Source of the DNA: Oscillospiraceae bacterium
GTDB lineage: Bacteria; Bacillota; Clostridia; Oscillospirales; Oscillospiraceae
NCBI GenBank assembly: GCA_916988195.3
Contig: CAKASQ030000017.1
Coordinates: 125,406-189,405, forward strand
Length of the DNA: 64,000 bases
Direction of reading: 5' to 3'
Part shown: piece after piece, positions 1 to 7,069 of the stretch
Layout: every line of letters starts with the position of its first letter
Numbering within the stretch: position 1 is the stretch's first letter
Made by a program: the position numbers and the translations under genes
Notes under the pieces: model-generated
Told to the model about the DNA's origin: nothing
The model's database searches: none
What the model saw: only the letters and a program-made list of their open reading frames with translations

Positions 1-57
1 CCGAACCAATCGTTTCGTATTTTTCTGTTATTTTCATACCTAACCGTTTATGTTTCT

Positions 58-78
58 GTGCGTGGCGAAGCCACGCAC
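58..78. other. perfect inverted repeat upstream of ssrA
   Basis: Nine-base arms GTGCGTGGC and GCCACGCAC flank a GAA loop. The hairpin is not followed by a T-run on either strand, so it does not look like an intrinsic terminator. It ends about 21 bases before the mature tmRNA 5' end, so it may lie in the precursor or in the promoter region. Confidence 0.4.
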
Positions 79-99
79 AAAACCCATAACCAATCCTAT

Positions 100-449
100 G
101 GGGCTGCACTGGTTTCGACGGGGGCAGTGAGGCAGGATAAGCGGGCGGAGGTGTCTGACCTCCTTAAACCGGGCAATTTTTTTAAAATTAACTGACAACA
201 ATACTGTTGCTCTGGCTGCCTAATTAGGCGCCCATCCTCCCCGGAAGGACCACGAGCCGGGCTAGGGTGTGATCTGAGTGGTGACCGTGCGGCGGGAAAG
301 AGTTGACTCGCCCATGCATGATGACTCTACCAAACCGATGAGGGTGTTTGTTCCCGCTTCGGCGAGGGAACGGAAATAACAAACTGCGCCCGAAGAAAGT
401 CCTGTCAAGTTGTTTTCGGACAGGGGTTCGATTCCCCTCAGCTCCACCA
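100..449 (+). ncRNA. ssrA: transfer-messenger RNA (tmRNA)
   Basis: tmRNA rescues ribosomes stalled on broken mRNAs and tags the nascent chain for proteolysis. The tRNA-like 5' end (GGGGCTG, 100-106) pairs with CAGCTCC at 439-445, followed by discriminator A and an encoded CCA (447-449). The T-arm sequence GGTTCGATTCC is present just before it. The tag reading frame ends DNNTVALAA and then TAA at 221-223; the VALAA end is typical of Firmicutes. The length of 350 nt is normal. The 3' end is the integration site of the element that follows, so the gene's own terminator is no longer adjacent: it now lies at 12058-12092. Confidence 0.97.
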
Positions 450-450
450 T
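441..450. other. attL (left att core of the integrated element)
   Basis: The ten bases GCTCCACCAT span the end of ssrA and recur at 12042-12051, directly before a hairpin that is in the expected place for the ssrA terminator. The repeat marks the left boundary. It is short, which fits a serine recombinase, since that class needs only a 2-bp identical core. The exact crossover inside the ten bases cannot be set from sequence alone. Confidence 0.75.
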
Positions 451-522
451 TTTAATCGCTGGTCGAACACCTGAATGCGAGATTATCGTCTTGCGTTATG
501 GTTTCTGGCTGGCCCTCGATTT

Positions 523-558
523 GACCGTTCAGGTTTGACCTGGGCGGTCTTTTCGTTT
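523..558 (+). terminator. intrinsic terminator inside the left end of the element
   Basis: A 12-bp stem (GACCGTTCAGGT with ACCTGGGCGGTC, two G-U pairs, 3-nt loop) is followed by TTTTCGTTT. It faces rightward, i.e. it reads in the same direction as ssrA. It is well placed to terminate the ssrA transcript, replacing the terminator that integration moved away. Confidence 0.7.
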
Positions 559-781
559 AGGGCGGCCGAGGCTCCTCAGCAATGCTCTTCCAGTCGATTC
601 TCTTCCCGCAATCAGGGCAGAATGAGAAACGGGTCAAATCCGTGCTGCGCCGTCGATCGGCGTACTGCTTAAGCGTGAACACCTTTACATAAAGGCCCAG
701 GCAGTTACGGAACGCTGGGTCAGTGCGTAAACTACGATTAAATTCCTTCTGGCTTTCGATGTGATTCTTAAGCTCGTCCAA
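557..781 (-). CDS. small zinc-ribbon phage protein
   Basis: The 74-residue frame begins at a TTG and contains FCPDCGKRIDW near the C-terminus, a CxxCG half zinc ribbon common in small phage proteins. The function is unknown. The same frame stays open upstream to about 835 and would add a plausible N-terminus (IDCYIGVLHRPEYSSLV). A strong AAGGAGG lies 8 nt before an ATA codon at 833-835, while the only ATG near that site is in another frame and only 1 nt from the Shine-Dalgarno. The true gene may therefore start at ATA (557-835) or carry a frameshift at its start. It is the last gene of the leftward set, next to attL. Confidence 0.5.
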   Translation of the reverse strand: MDELKNHIESQKEFNRSLRTDPAFRNCLGLYVKVFTLKQYADRRRSTDLTRFSFCPDCGKRIDWKSIAEEPRPP

Positions 782-877
782 GGTTACGAGCGAGGAATAC
801 TCGGGCCGATGAAGGACTCCGATATAACAGTCTATAAGTCATTCCTCCTTAAACTATTCTACGGAGCTCCTGGGCGA

Positions 878-942
878 CCCATATCGCGTTTTAGGTCTGA
901 GGCCCTGGTGTTTATACCCCCAGACTTTGGACGCGATATGGG
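878..942. repeat. long inverted repeat between two small phage genes
   Basis: Arms CCCATATCGCGT (878-889) and ACGCGATATGGG (931-942) are perfectly complementary over 12 bp, with a shorter GTCTG/CAGAC pairing inside. There is no T-run on the minus strand after it, so it is not a standard terminator. It may be an RNA processing hairpin or a protein-binding palindrome. Confidence 0.5.
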
Positions 943-958
943 AGACCTGGGGTAAGTC

Positions 959-1189
959 TTATTCTGCAGCAGACTCAATACTGCTGATCGCCTCATCAAG
1001 CGAGTCCAACGCCTCGTTCATAGAGTCGCTCGCCGATTCAGACAGCTCATATTTTTCTCCGCCTTGCAGGCTTTCGGGGATGTTTTCGCGATACTCGTCT
1101 TCTTCATCGCGAAGGGTCTCAAGTTCGTCACGAAGGGTACCGATCTGCTCTGCGATCTCTCTGAGAGCTTTTCTACGTACTTTATTCAT
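959..1189 (-). CDS. small acidic coiled-coil phage protein
   Basis: The 76-residue protein is rich in Glu, Asp and Ser and reads as a helical coiled coil through its middle (TLRDELETLRDEEDEYRENI). No conserved catalytic motif is visible. An ATG nine bases upstream is in frame, but AAAGGA sits directly on it; the second ATG, eight bases after AAGGA, fits ribosome binding better and was chosen. It lies between two other unknown small genes in the leftward set, so a regulatory or structural role in the phage cycle is possible but unproven. Confidence 0.65.
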   Translation of the reverse strand: MNKVRRKALREIAEQIGTLRDELETLRDEEDEYRENIPESLQGGEKYELSESASDSMNEALDSLDEAISSIESAAE

Positions 1190-1219
1190 CTTTGGCATCC
1201 TTTCTTCTGACGCAGGGGC

Positions 1220-1522
1220 TCAGCCCTGCGCCTTAGCATTTTCAACTTTGTCGGCGATAATATCGGAGCACTGGACGAGGTAGTCAGTGACTTTTTTCCA
1301 CGCGCGGTAGTTCGTAGTCATTTTTGCGACCTGGTTAAAAATGTCCATGCTGTAAGTGCAGGCCTGAATCTTATTGAGCATCTTCTCAGTAAGGACGACA
1401 TACGGAACAAACTCATTGGCGTAGCAGTCGGTCATAAACTCTTTCTTGCTGGACTGCATGAGCGCGATGCAAGTGATATTCTCGTTCCCTTTGAAATGGC
1501 CGATTGCAGCGTAGACGTTCAT
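1220..1522 (-). CDS. phage hypothetical protein behind duplicated leader
   Basis: The 100-residue protein starts NVYAAIGHFKGNENITCIAL and shows no motif that I recognise. The start was set at the ATG preceded by GGAGGTAACAAC; the longer frame begins inside the leader. Its upstream 90 bp (1536-1625) are a near copy of the leader of the next gene (2236-2325), so the two genes are probably expressed from duplicated control elements rather than from the main early operon, which terminates at 2344-2374. Confidence 0.7.
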   Translation of the reverse strand: MNVYAAIGHFKGNENITCIALMQSSKKEFMTDCYANEFVPYVVLTEKMLNKIQACTYSMDIFNQVAKMTTNYRAWKKVTDYLVQCSDIIADKVENAKAQG

Positions 1523-1535
1523 GTTGTTACCTCCA

Positions 1536-1625
1536 TAATTGTTGTGGTCTATTGCTCTCAACAATTATGATTTTACCGTGTTTAGTAAGTTTCGTATGCC
1601 GACAAACTGCTCGAGATTTTACTGA
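1536..1625 (-). promoter_or_regulatory. duplicated 90-bp leader, copy A
   Basis: This block and 2236-2325 have the same length and differ at about 11 of 90 positions. Read on the minus strand both contain a conserved AT-rich core (AAACTTACTAAA-ACG-TAAAAT) and an inverted repeat, AATTGTTG ... CAACAATT, ending just before the Shine-Dalgarno. A -35-like TTGTC lies at the far end. I infer a promoter plus an operator or RNA hairpin. Confidence 0.6.
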
Positions 1626-1651
1626 TTTCGCTAAGCACTTCTGACAGGCGC

Positions 1652-2221
1652 TTATTTCGTGCCAGGCAAACGAATGAGCTCGCTCTTCGCCTTGGCGCCG
1701 TTGCGACCGGCCATCTCGATGGTGTAACCTGCGACGCTGCGATAGACGCGGATATTATTGCGGGTTGCGTTGGTAAAGCCCTTACGCTGTTTCAGCCGGC
1801 GAATGAGCGCCGCAGAGGGCTGGAGCTCGGTACGAGTGTCGCGATCAGAAGCAAGGTATCTCGCAATGACCTTATCACAAGCGGCCTGCTTTTCTTCAAG
1901 GGATTCGGTGAAGGCCTGGCTGCGACCATAGCGGGATAGGTCATAAAAGTTTTTGGAGTAGAGGGGCTCAACGGCACGATCTTCAAAAGCGTCGGCGCAA
2001 GAGATGCGAACGACCTGCAGGTTCAGGCCCTCAATGCTCGAAGCGAGTTCCCAGTTGTGGAAGCTGTCGACCTTAACGCGGACGCGATCGCCGTTTTTCT
2101 CGAGGTCCACGCGGAACTTGTAACCGAAAGAAGCGTTCATCCAGGAGATCATATAGCCCTGAGCCATATACTCGGCGACCTTAGCGTTTGCAGCGGCGAG
2201 AATGTCCTTAAGTTTCAGCAT
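1652..2221 (-). CDS. phage hypothetical protein, 189 aa
   Basis: The protein begins MLKLKDILAAANAKVAEYMAQG and ends with a basic segment (RRLKQRKGFTNATRNNIRVYRS). I see no known domain; the basic C-terminal third suggests nucleic-acid contact, as inference only. The start ATG follows ACGGAGGTATTTATC, a good ribosome binding site. It is preceded by leader copy B and lies downstream of the terminator that ends the main early operon, so it probably has its own promoter. Confidence 0.75.
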   Translation of the reverse strand: MLKLKDILAAANAKVAEYMAQGYMISWMNASFGYKFRVDLEKNGDRVRVKVDSFHNWELASSIEGLNLQVVRISCADAFEDRAVEPLYSKNFYDLSRYGRSQAFTESLEEKQAACDKVIARYLASDRDTRTELQPSAALIRRLKQRKGFTNATRNNIRVYRSVAGYTIEMAGRNGAKAKSELIRLPGTK

Positions 2222-2235
2222 GATAAATACCTCCG

Positions 2236-2325
2236 TAATTGTTTCGGTGTGTTGCTCTCAACAATTATGATTTTATCGTATTTAGTAAGTTTCGTATGCT
2301 GACAAAGCGCTCGAGGATTTACTGA
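2236..2325 (-). promoter_or_regulatory. duplicated 90-bp leader, copy B
   Basis: Second copy of the block described at 1536-1625, upstream of the 189-residue gene. The inverted repeat arms here are AATTGTT and AACAATT. Conservation is strongest in the AT-rich core and in TTGAGAGCAA, and weakest in the loop between the arms, as expected if the stem or the core is what matters. Confidence 0.6.
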
Positions 2326-2343
2326 AATTAGTAGGCAAAACCG

Positions 2344-2374
2344 CCGAAAAGAAAGAGACTGGCAAAGTCTCTTT
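2344..2374 (-). terminator. terminator of the leftward early operon
   Basis: On the minus strand AAAGAGACT and AGTCTCTTT form a 9-bp stem with a 5-nt loop, followed by CTTTTC. The stem begins inside the stop codon of the truncated thyX gene. Confidence 0.75.
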
Positions 2375-2726
2375 ACTTAACCTCATAGGGAATCGCAAAG
2401 GCCGCGTCGTCCGAGTAGTCACTATACTGCAGCGAAGCGGACATGAACTTAACTTCGTTCTGGTGGCGCGTGATCTGCGCAAGGAAACGGCGGCTCGCGC
2501 CGACAATGACAACGTTGATCGTGCCGAACTTCTGAATCGTCGGGTGCGGCAGCTTTGTCATTGTGGTTACCGTGTCTTCGGTGTAGCTCTTGTTGTAGAG
2601 CGCCATGAAGTCGTCCAGGCTTTTGATCTTATGGCCGCGCTGCGTGAGACGCGCAGCGCAAACCATCATCTTCTCAGCCGAAGGAATAACTTCGGGATTT
2701 AAGACCGCAACTTCGATGCTTTTCAT
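2373..2726 (-). pseudogene. truncated flavin-dependent thymidylate synthase (ThyX N-terminal half)
   Basis: ThyX makes dTMP from dUMP using reduced FAD; phages use it to supply thymidylate. The segment RRFLAQITRHQNEVKFMSAS followed by LQY (residues about 81-103) matches the ThyX signature of the RHxxxxxxxxSxRY type. The protein stops at residue 117, a few residues after the motif, whereas ThyX proteins are usually about 210-250 residues, so the C-terminal half that completes the active site is absent. No continuation appears in another frame before the terminator. It starts at an ATG overlapping the preceding stop (ATGA). It may be a remnant or a shortened protein with another role. Confidence 0.6.
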
Positions 2727-3052
2727 GCGGACCTTCCTTCCTCAACGATTGCCCGCAGAATCAGCAAATAGTTGATACTGTCGGTGATCTTCTCATTCCA
2801 CTGCGTGAGCGGATAGGACTGGCGAGAGCCAACCATATCGGCGACAGAAACAAGGTGCTTGCTTAGCATCCCAAAAGCGGCCTGCGCGGTCGTCATGTCC
2901 TGCAAAGCCGCGGCCTTCTTGAAGTGCGCCAGGCGGTCGACTTCGGTTTCGTCGGTCGCCTCTTCGGCGTATTCGGTGCCTTTACCCATGAGGACGAGCT
3001 CGCTGCGAGAGAGCTGGTCAGTCACGATCTTGTCAAACTGTTTCAGATTCAT
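2723..3052 (-). CDS. Nmad1/DUF1599-like phage protein
   Basis: The 109-residue all-helical protein has the pattern KGTEYAEE ... RLAHFKKAAAL ... AFGMLSKHLVSVADM ... KITDSINYLLILRAI, which resembles the nucleotide-modification-associated / MazG-like family often found beside phage thymidylate synthases. A role in nucleotide metabolism is inferred from that resemblance and from the neighbouring thyX fragment. GGAGGTACACA precedes the ATG. It overlaps the 193-residue gene by 20 bases and the thyX fragment by 4. Confidence 0.55.
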   Translation of the reverse strand: MNLKQFDKIVTDQLSRSELVLMGKGTEYAEEATDETEVDRLAHFKKAAALQDMTTAQAAFGMLSKHLVSVADMVGSRQSYPLTQWNEKITDSINYLLILRAIVEEGRSA

Positions 3053-3614
3053 TGTGTACCTCCTTCGGCATAATCAGCAAAAAGCTGGTGTCGATAGGAA
3101 CTGCGAGCGCTGTCTCGACAGGCCGCTCCTGCTCGGCGATAAGACCGGACAGGTCAAAGCCGAGAGTCGAGAGATATTCAAGACCGAGCTTTGCGTTCGC
3201 GAGGGCGTTGACATTCAACGCGACATTGTAATAGGTCTTTTCGACCTCGCGCCGAATATCGGAAAAACGCTTTTTGAGGTCTCTGTCGACCCGCGCCTCG
3301 CGCAGCTCTGTCTCTTGCAGCTTTTCGGCCATAGGGACCCGCGCAAGAAGTACGTTATGAATTGAGTACAGAACGGTACCCCAGCTCATAGACAAGGGAC
3401 CTGCAAGCTCCTCGTTCTTCTTGTGCCAGTCCATCATATAGTTATAGACTTCGGTCAGGCGCGGCTCGACATACGCAATCATCTCGGCGAACTTCGTACG
3501 CTCGAGCTTTTCCGCAAGCAGTGCGGCTTTTGCGGCGGTCTCCTGTGTGTCGACCTGCGCAAGGGCCTCGGCCTTTCGGGCCTCAAGCCATTTTAGTAAG
3601 ATTTTCTTAGTCAC
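3033..3614 (-). CDS. phage hypothetical protein, 193 aa
   Basis: It begins at GTG (TKKILLKWLEARKAEALAQV) after GGAGGAAGAACA. The sequence is mostly helical, with charged N-terminal helices and no motif that I recognise. It sits 15 bases downstream of the DNA polymerase and overlaps the Nmad1-like gene, so it belongs to the replication operon; its function is unknown. Confidence 0.7.
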   Translation of the reverse strand: MTKKILLKWLEARKAEALAQVDTQETAAKAALLAEKLERTKFAEMIAYVEPRLTEVYNYMMDWHKKNEELAGPLSMSWGTVLYSIHNVLLARVPMAEKLQETELREARVDRDLKKRFSDIRREVEKTYYNVALNVNALANAKLGLEYLSTLGFDLSGLIAEQERPVETALAVPIDTSFLLIMPKEVHNESETV

Positions 3615-3629
3615 TGTTCTTCCTCCAAA

Positions 3630-5579
3630 TTAGTCCTTGCGATAATACTCGCACTCGTAGGCGTCGGCGCGAAGCGGCAGATTCGGGGCCCAGGAGATCG
3701 GCTGACCCATGAGCGCGCCAAGTTCTTCTGCAGAGCTGACGCCGATCGGAACCTCGCAAATCACTTCGTCGTGAACATGGAAGACGATCGGGAATCCGGC
3801 GGCCTCAAGCCTAAACATAGCCTCAGCCAGGCAGTCACGGGCGGTAGCCTGAACGATATTCTCCACGAACTTCGGCCCGTAGGACTCAATACGGCCCCAG
3901 CCGCCCGAGGACTGAATTGTCCCCTCATAGGTGATATTGTCGTCGCCATCGACACGGGGCTTGACGTAGCTGAGCTCTCGGCCATTCGGCAAGCGCAGAC
4001 GCATGAGCGGTCCTTGCTTGCGAAGTCTCATGCCGTGTGGCAGGTCAACAGGCGCTTGCGTCGTAATACACCGACGAACGGCCGCGTCTGTGTCCCACCA
4101 GAACTTCGTGATCGACTTATTCGCCGCGCGCCAACTATTGACGATCGGCTTAAGCTCAGATTCTTCAAGGCCCATCGCTAAAGCACCCATACTCTTCATA
4201 GCGCCAACGGAACCGCCATAGCCCAGGGCGAGCTCAGCGATTTTGCCCTTTTGACGCATCGGGTCGCCCTTCTTGACGGACCCTTTCGGCAAGTGAAACA
4301 TCTGCTCGGCTGAGGCCTCATAGATTTTGCCGTGCGTGTTGAAGACGTCCATGCGCCACTCTTCATCTGCGAGCCAGGCGAGCACGCGCGCCTCAATCGC
4401 GGAAAAGTCAGCCACGATGAACCTGCAGCCAGGCTTAGGGACAAAGGCCGTACGAATGAGCTGGGACAGCGTTCCTGCCGTGTCATCGAAGAGCATCTCG
4501 AGAGTCTCAAGATCACCCTCACGAACCAAGCGCCGCGCGGCATCAAGCTCGCTATCAGGCATCTTGTTTTGCGGCAGGTTTTGCATCTGCACCAAACGCC
4601 CGGCCCAGCGTCCGGTGCGCGCGGCACCGCAGAACTGAGTCAGGCCTCGGATGCGACCGTCAGGGCAAACCGTGCGGAGCATCGCGTTATATTTTTCAGT
4701 TGAGGTCTTCGCAAGGCCCTGACGAATGTCGAGCATTGCATGAACCTCCTCATTGTCGGTGCCGCTGCGAACGTCACCGATCATCTTTTTGTTGAGGCTC
4801 TCCACCTCAAAGCCAGAGACCTCCTCAATCCAGGACTTGAGCTGCGCAGCGCTCTTTGGATTATCAAGGCCCGTCAATTCCTTTGCGGCGTCAAGCAGCC
4901 GCGCTTTTACGATCTGATCGATCGCAACCGCATTTTCCGCAAGGACCGTATCAACGCCGACGCCGCGGTCGTTGATATGCTGGTCGATTATCCACAGGTC
5001 ATGCTCGCTGGGAATCACGGGGAACTTCTGCAGGCGCTTCCTGATCGCGCGCTCCGTCACGACGTCCTGACGGTTATACTCAACGTAGAGATTCCACCGT
5101 TCGGGGTCATGGTGAGGAAGATTGCGTGTGCGCTCGCCATTGACCTTTGTGGCCTTGCAGGGAATTGAGAAGTATCGAATCAAGGCTTTGCCCGTCTTCG
5201 ACTTCTGCTTGTCCTCAGGCAAGCCAATCACTTCGCCGACAGCTTCCAAGCTACCAGGCAGACCAAGCTCGCGAGCCATAACGGCGGTGCAGCTCCATTG
5301 ATCTGCAGGAGTCACGCGACCCATAAACGCGCTCAGACAAGTCCGTTCAAAAGACGCATTGAATGCTGTCTTGAGGATTTCGGGGTCATACAGGGCGTCC
5401 TGGAGCTCCTGGGGTAGCTTCTGGCCTTGAGCCATGTCGATAACCTCAACAGGACCGTCGTCCCAAGCGTAACCAAAGAGAAGAATCTCAAAATCAGGGC
5501 TCGCCGCATAGGCGTAGACACCGGCTTTTTGAAGAGAGACAGAGGAGTAGGTTTCAATATCGATTGCGAGAGTTTTCAT
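3630..5579 (-). CDS. phage family A DNA polymerase with 3'-5' exonuclease domain
   Basis: Replicative polymerase of the T7/pol I type, 649 residues. The exonuclease domain starts with AIDIETYSS (residues 5-13) and has YNRQDVVTERA (about 168-178). The polymerase domain shows motif A, DFSAIEARV (391-399), motif B in RQKGKIAELALGYGG (442-456) and motif C, HVHDEV (about residue 605). There is no 5' nuclease domain, as is usual for phage members. The ATG follows GGGAGCGAGTAC and overlaps the 3' end of the homing endonuclease gene by 26 bases. With the SSB-like protein two genes upstream it forms the replication core of the element. Confidence 0.95.
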   Translation of the reverse strand: MKTLAIDIETYSSVSLQKAGVYAYAASPDFEILLFGYAWDDGPVEVIDMAQGQKLPQELQDALYDPEILKTAFNASFERTCLSAFMGRVTPADQWSCTAVMARELGLPGSLEAVGEVIGLPEDKQKSKTGKALIRYFSIPCKATKVNGERTRNLPHHDPERWNLYVEYNRQDVVTERAIRKRLQKFPVIPSEHDLWIIDQHINDRGVGVDTVLAENAVAIDQIVKARLLDAAKELTGLDNPKSAAQLKSWIEEVSGFEVESLNKKMIGDVRSGTDNEEVHAMLDIRQGLAKTSTEKYNAMLRTVCPDGRIRGLTQFCGAARTGRWAGRLVQMQNLPQNKMPDSELDAARRLVREGDLETLEMLFDDTAGTLSQLIRTAFVPKPGCRFIVADFSAIEARVLAWLADEEWRMDVFNTHGKIYEASAEQMFHLPKGSVKKGDPMRQKGKIAELALGYGGSVGAMKSMGALAMGLEESELKPIVNSWRAANKSITKFWWDTDAAVRRCITTQAPVDLPHGMRLRKQGPLMRLRLPNGRELSYVKPRVDGDDNITYEGTIQSSGGWGRIESYGPKFVENIVQATARDCLAEAMFRLEAAGFPIVFHVHDEVICEVPIGVSSAEELGALMGQPISWAPNLPLRADAYECEYYRKD

Positions 5580-5922
5580 GTACTCGCTCCCTTCTTGCTA
5601 TTGCGGGGGGGGGGTAAAGCCCGAGGGCGTGGGCACGTCGTGTATTTTCCGCGATCGTGCACCACTCGAGCTGGCTGGCGCGGTTATCATGCTTATTGCC
5701 GCGTTTGTGGTCTACAACGGGATAACCGTGCGGATTCGGCACAAACATTTTTGCGACGAGCAAGTGAACCTTCACATTGCAGCCGTTCAGGCTTACTCGC
5801 AGATAACCGCGCCGATCGTCAAAAGGCTTTAGCACGCGCCCCGTACTCTTGCGCCGAATCTCTCCTAAGCGATTGATCTCATACTCAGGAAAGTCGGGAA
5901 TCGTGTGCCAGACGATCTTCAT
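5554..5922 (-). CDS. NUMOD4/HNH homing endonuclease
   Basis: Free-standing homing endonuclease of the phage type, 122 residues. The N-terminal NUMOD4 motif is WHTIPDFPEYEINRLGEIRR; the HNH_3 core follows (VHLLVAKMFVP ... VDHKRGNKHDNRASQLEW). It is wedged between the SSB-like gene and the DNA polymerase gene and has only a weak ribosome binding site, both typical of mobile endonucleases inserted in replication operons. Near the end it contains a run of ten C on the coding strand (5605-5614), encoding PPP. Loss of one C would end the protein at once (…PPPQ, stop), before the polymerase start. Confidence 0.85.
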   Translation of the reverse strand: MKIVWHTIPDFPEYEINRLGEIRRKSTGRVLKPFDDRRGYLRVSLNGCNVKVHLLVAKMFVPNPHGYPVVDHKRGNKHDNRASQLEWCTIAENTRRAHALGLYPPPAIARRERVHENSRNRY

Positions 5923-5926
5923 GGGC

Positions 5927-6490
5927 TCAGTTCAAGAGATCGTCGTCTTCGTCCTCGAAGTCGTCGTCCCAGTCGGAGTCAGTCACGACACCGCCAGACA
6001 GGGGCTCGCCGTCGCTGAGCTTCATAATGCCGTTCAGGCCTGCGGAAACGCCCTTGTTGCCGTTCGTATCGTAGACATAGAAGTTGACGATCGCGCGGCC
6101 GTAGCAACCGGAATAGAGCTCGCTCGCCTCGGTGATCGGGGTCTTGTCGGCATAGACGATCACAGGCTTGTTGTTGGAGCTGCAGGTCATAACGTAGTGA
6201 CCCTTGCACTCAGGACCGAACTCGCCGCCGTTCGGACGTTCGCCGTCGCCGTCGTGCATAGTGGTTTTCAGAGCGGAGGGCAACTTCTTGCCAGAGTGCT
6301 TCTGCAGGTAGGCGGTCTTCGCGGCCTCGATTGCCGCCTTGATCTTCGCGATCGTGTTCTTGTCGGTCTTCGGAATCAGCAGGGTCACGCTGTACTTCGG
6401 CTGAGCGCCTTCCTGAGCGGCGCGAGGGGTAAAGGCGTTGACGTAGGAAAAACGAACGCGACCGGTAGTGATCTGAGTAGCAGTAGCCAT
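5927..6490 (-). CDS. DUF2815 phage single-stranded DNA-binding protein
   Basis: The 187-residue protein begins MATATQITTGRVRFSYVNAF and has TLLIPKTDKNTIAKIKAAIE, matching DUF2815, a family regarded as phage SSB-like proteins. The C-terminus is strongly acidic (DSDWDDDFEDEDDDLLN), like the tails by which T7 gp2.5 and bacterial SSB bind partners. AAAAGGAGATTTTTACA precedes the ATG. It would coat single-stranded DNA during replication by the polymerase encoded two genes further on. Confidence 0.85.
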   Translation of the reverse strand: MATATQITTGRVRFSYVNAFTPRAAQEGAQPKYSVTLLIPKTDKNTIAKIKAAIEAAKTAYLQKHSGKKLPSALKTTMHDGDGERPNGGEFGPECKGHYVMTCSSNNKPVIVYADKTPITEASELYSGCYGRAIVNFYVYDTNGNKGVSAGLNGIMKLSDGEPLSGGVVTDSDWDDDFEDEDDDLLN

Positions 6491-6505
6491 TGTAAAAATC
6501 TCCTT

Positions 6506-7054
6506 TTAATTTTTAATAATGTAGACGTCGGCATATTGAACGCCGAAATTTAATGCTTCCTGGTGGGTATCGAAGTAAATGTCAATGCGATTCCCCTTGA
6601 TTGCACTGCCCGTGTCTTCGGCAACGTATGTATGCCCGTCGATCACGATCTCAGAGCCAAGAGGGATAACAGAGGAATCGACTGCAATCGTTCGGCCGGC
6701 CTCGACGACCGCGCCAGACGCGGTAACGCCATAACCAAAGTCGCCAGGGTCTTTCCCGCAGCATTTGCGGCAAGCGCAATACGCGGTCAGACGGAACTCG
6801 CCAAGCTCTTCGAGAACGGGCTCAGTCTCTTCGGGCTCAATCTCGGTAATAGGCTCGGGCATGATCTCAGGTGTCACATACGACGTGGGCTCAAGCTCTA
6901 AGGTCGGAGCTGCAGTCTCTTCAACGGCTTTTGCCTTCGGCAGGAAAATCGCCATGAGAATGATCGTGCAGACGAGCGCCAGAATGACGGCCCACTGAAT
7001 ACGAATCAAGCGTGCCTGATGATACAGGAGCCGCCGGCTTTTCGATTGCGTCAT
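6506..7054 (-). CDS. membrane-anchored 3D-domain protein
   Basis: The 182-residue protein has one transmembrane helix (residues about 20-40), a Pro/Glu/Thr-rich linker, and a C-terminal 3D domain (FRLTAYCACRKCCG; VDSSVIPLGSEI; AEDTGSAIKGNRIDIYF), named for its conserved aspartates and related to the lytic transglycosylase MltA fold. Such proteins are common in early operons of clostridial prophages; a cell-wall role is likely but its purpose there is not established. GAGGAGG lies 8 bases before the ATG. Confidence 0.8.
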   Translation of the reverse strand: MTQSKSRRLLYHQARLIRIQWAVILALVCTIILMAIFLPKAKAVEETAAPTLELEPTSYVTPEIMPEPITEIEPEETEPVLEELGEFRLTAYCACRKCCGKDPGDFGYGVTASGAVVEAGRTIAVDSSVIPLGSEIVIDGHTYVAEDTGSAIKGNRIDIYFDTHQEALNFGVQYADVYIIKN

Positions 7055-7069
7055 TGTCGTTTCCTCCTC

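Noticed and set aside
58-78. hairpin as terminator of a gene left of the window
   Set aside because: No T-run on either side.
262-450. 62-residue open frame on the minus strand
   Set aside because: Antisense to the tmRNA.
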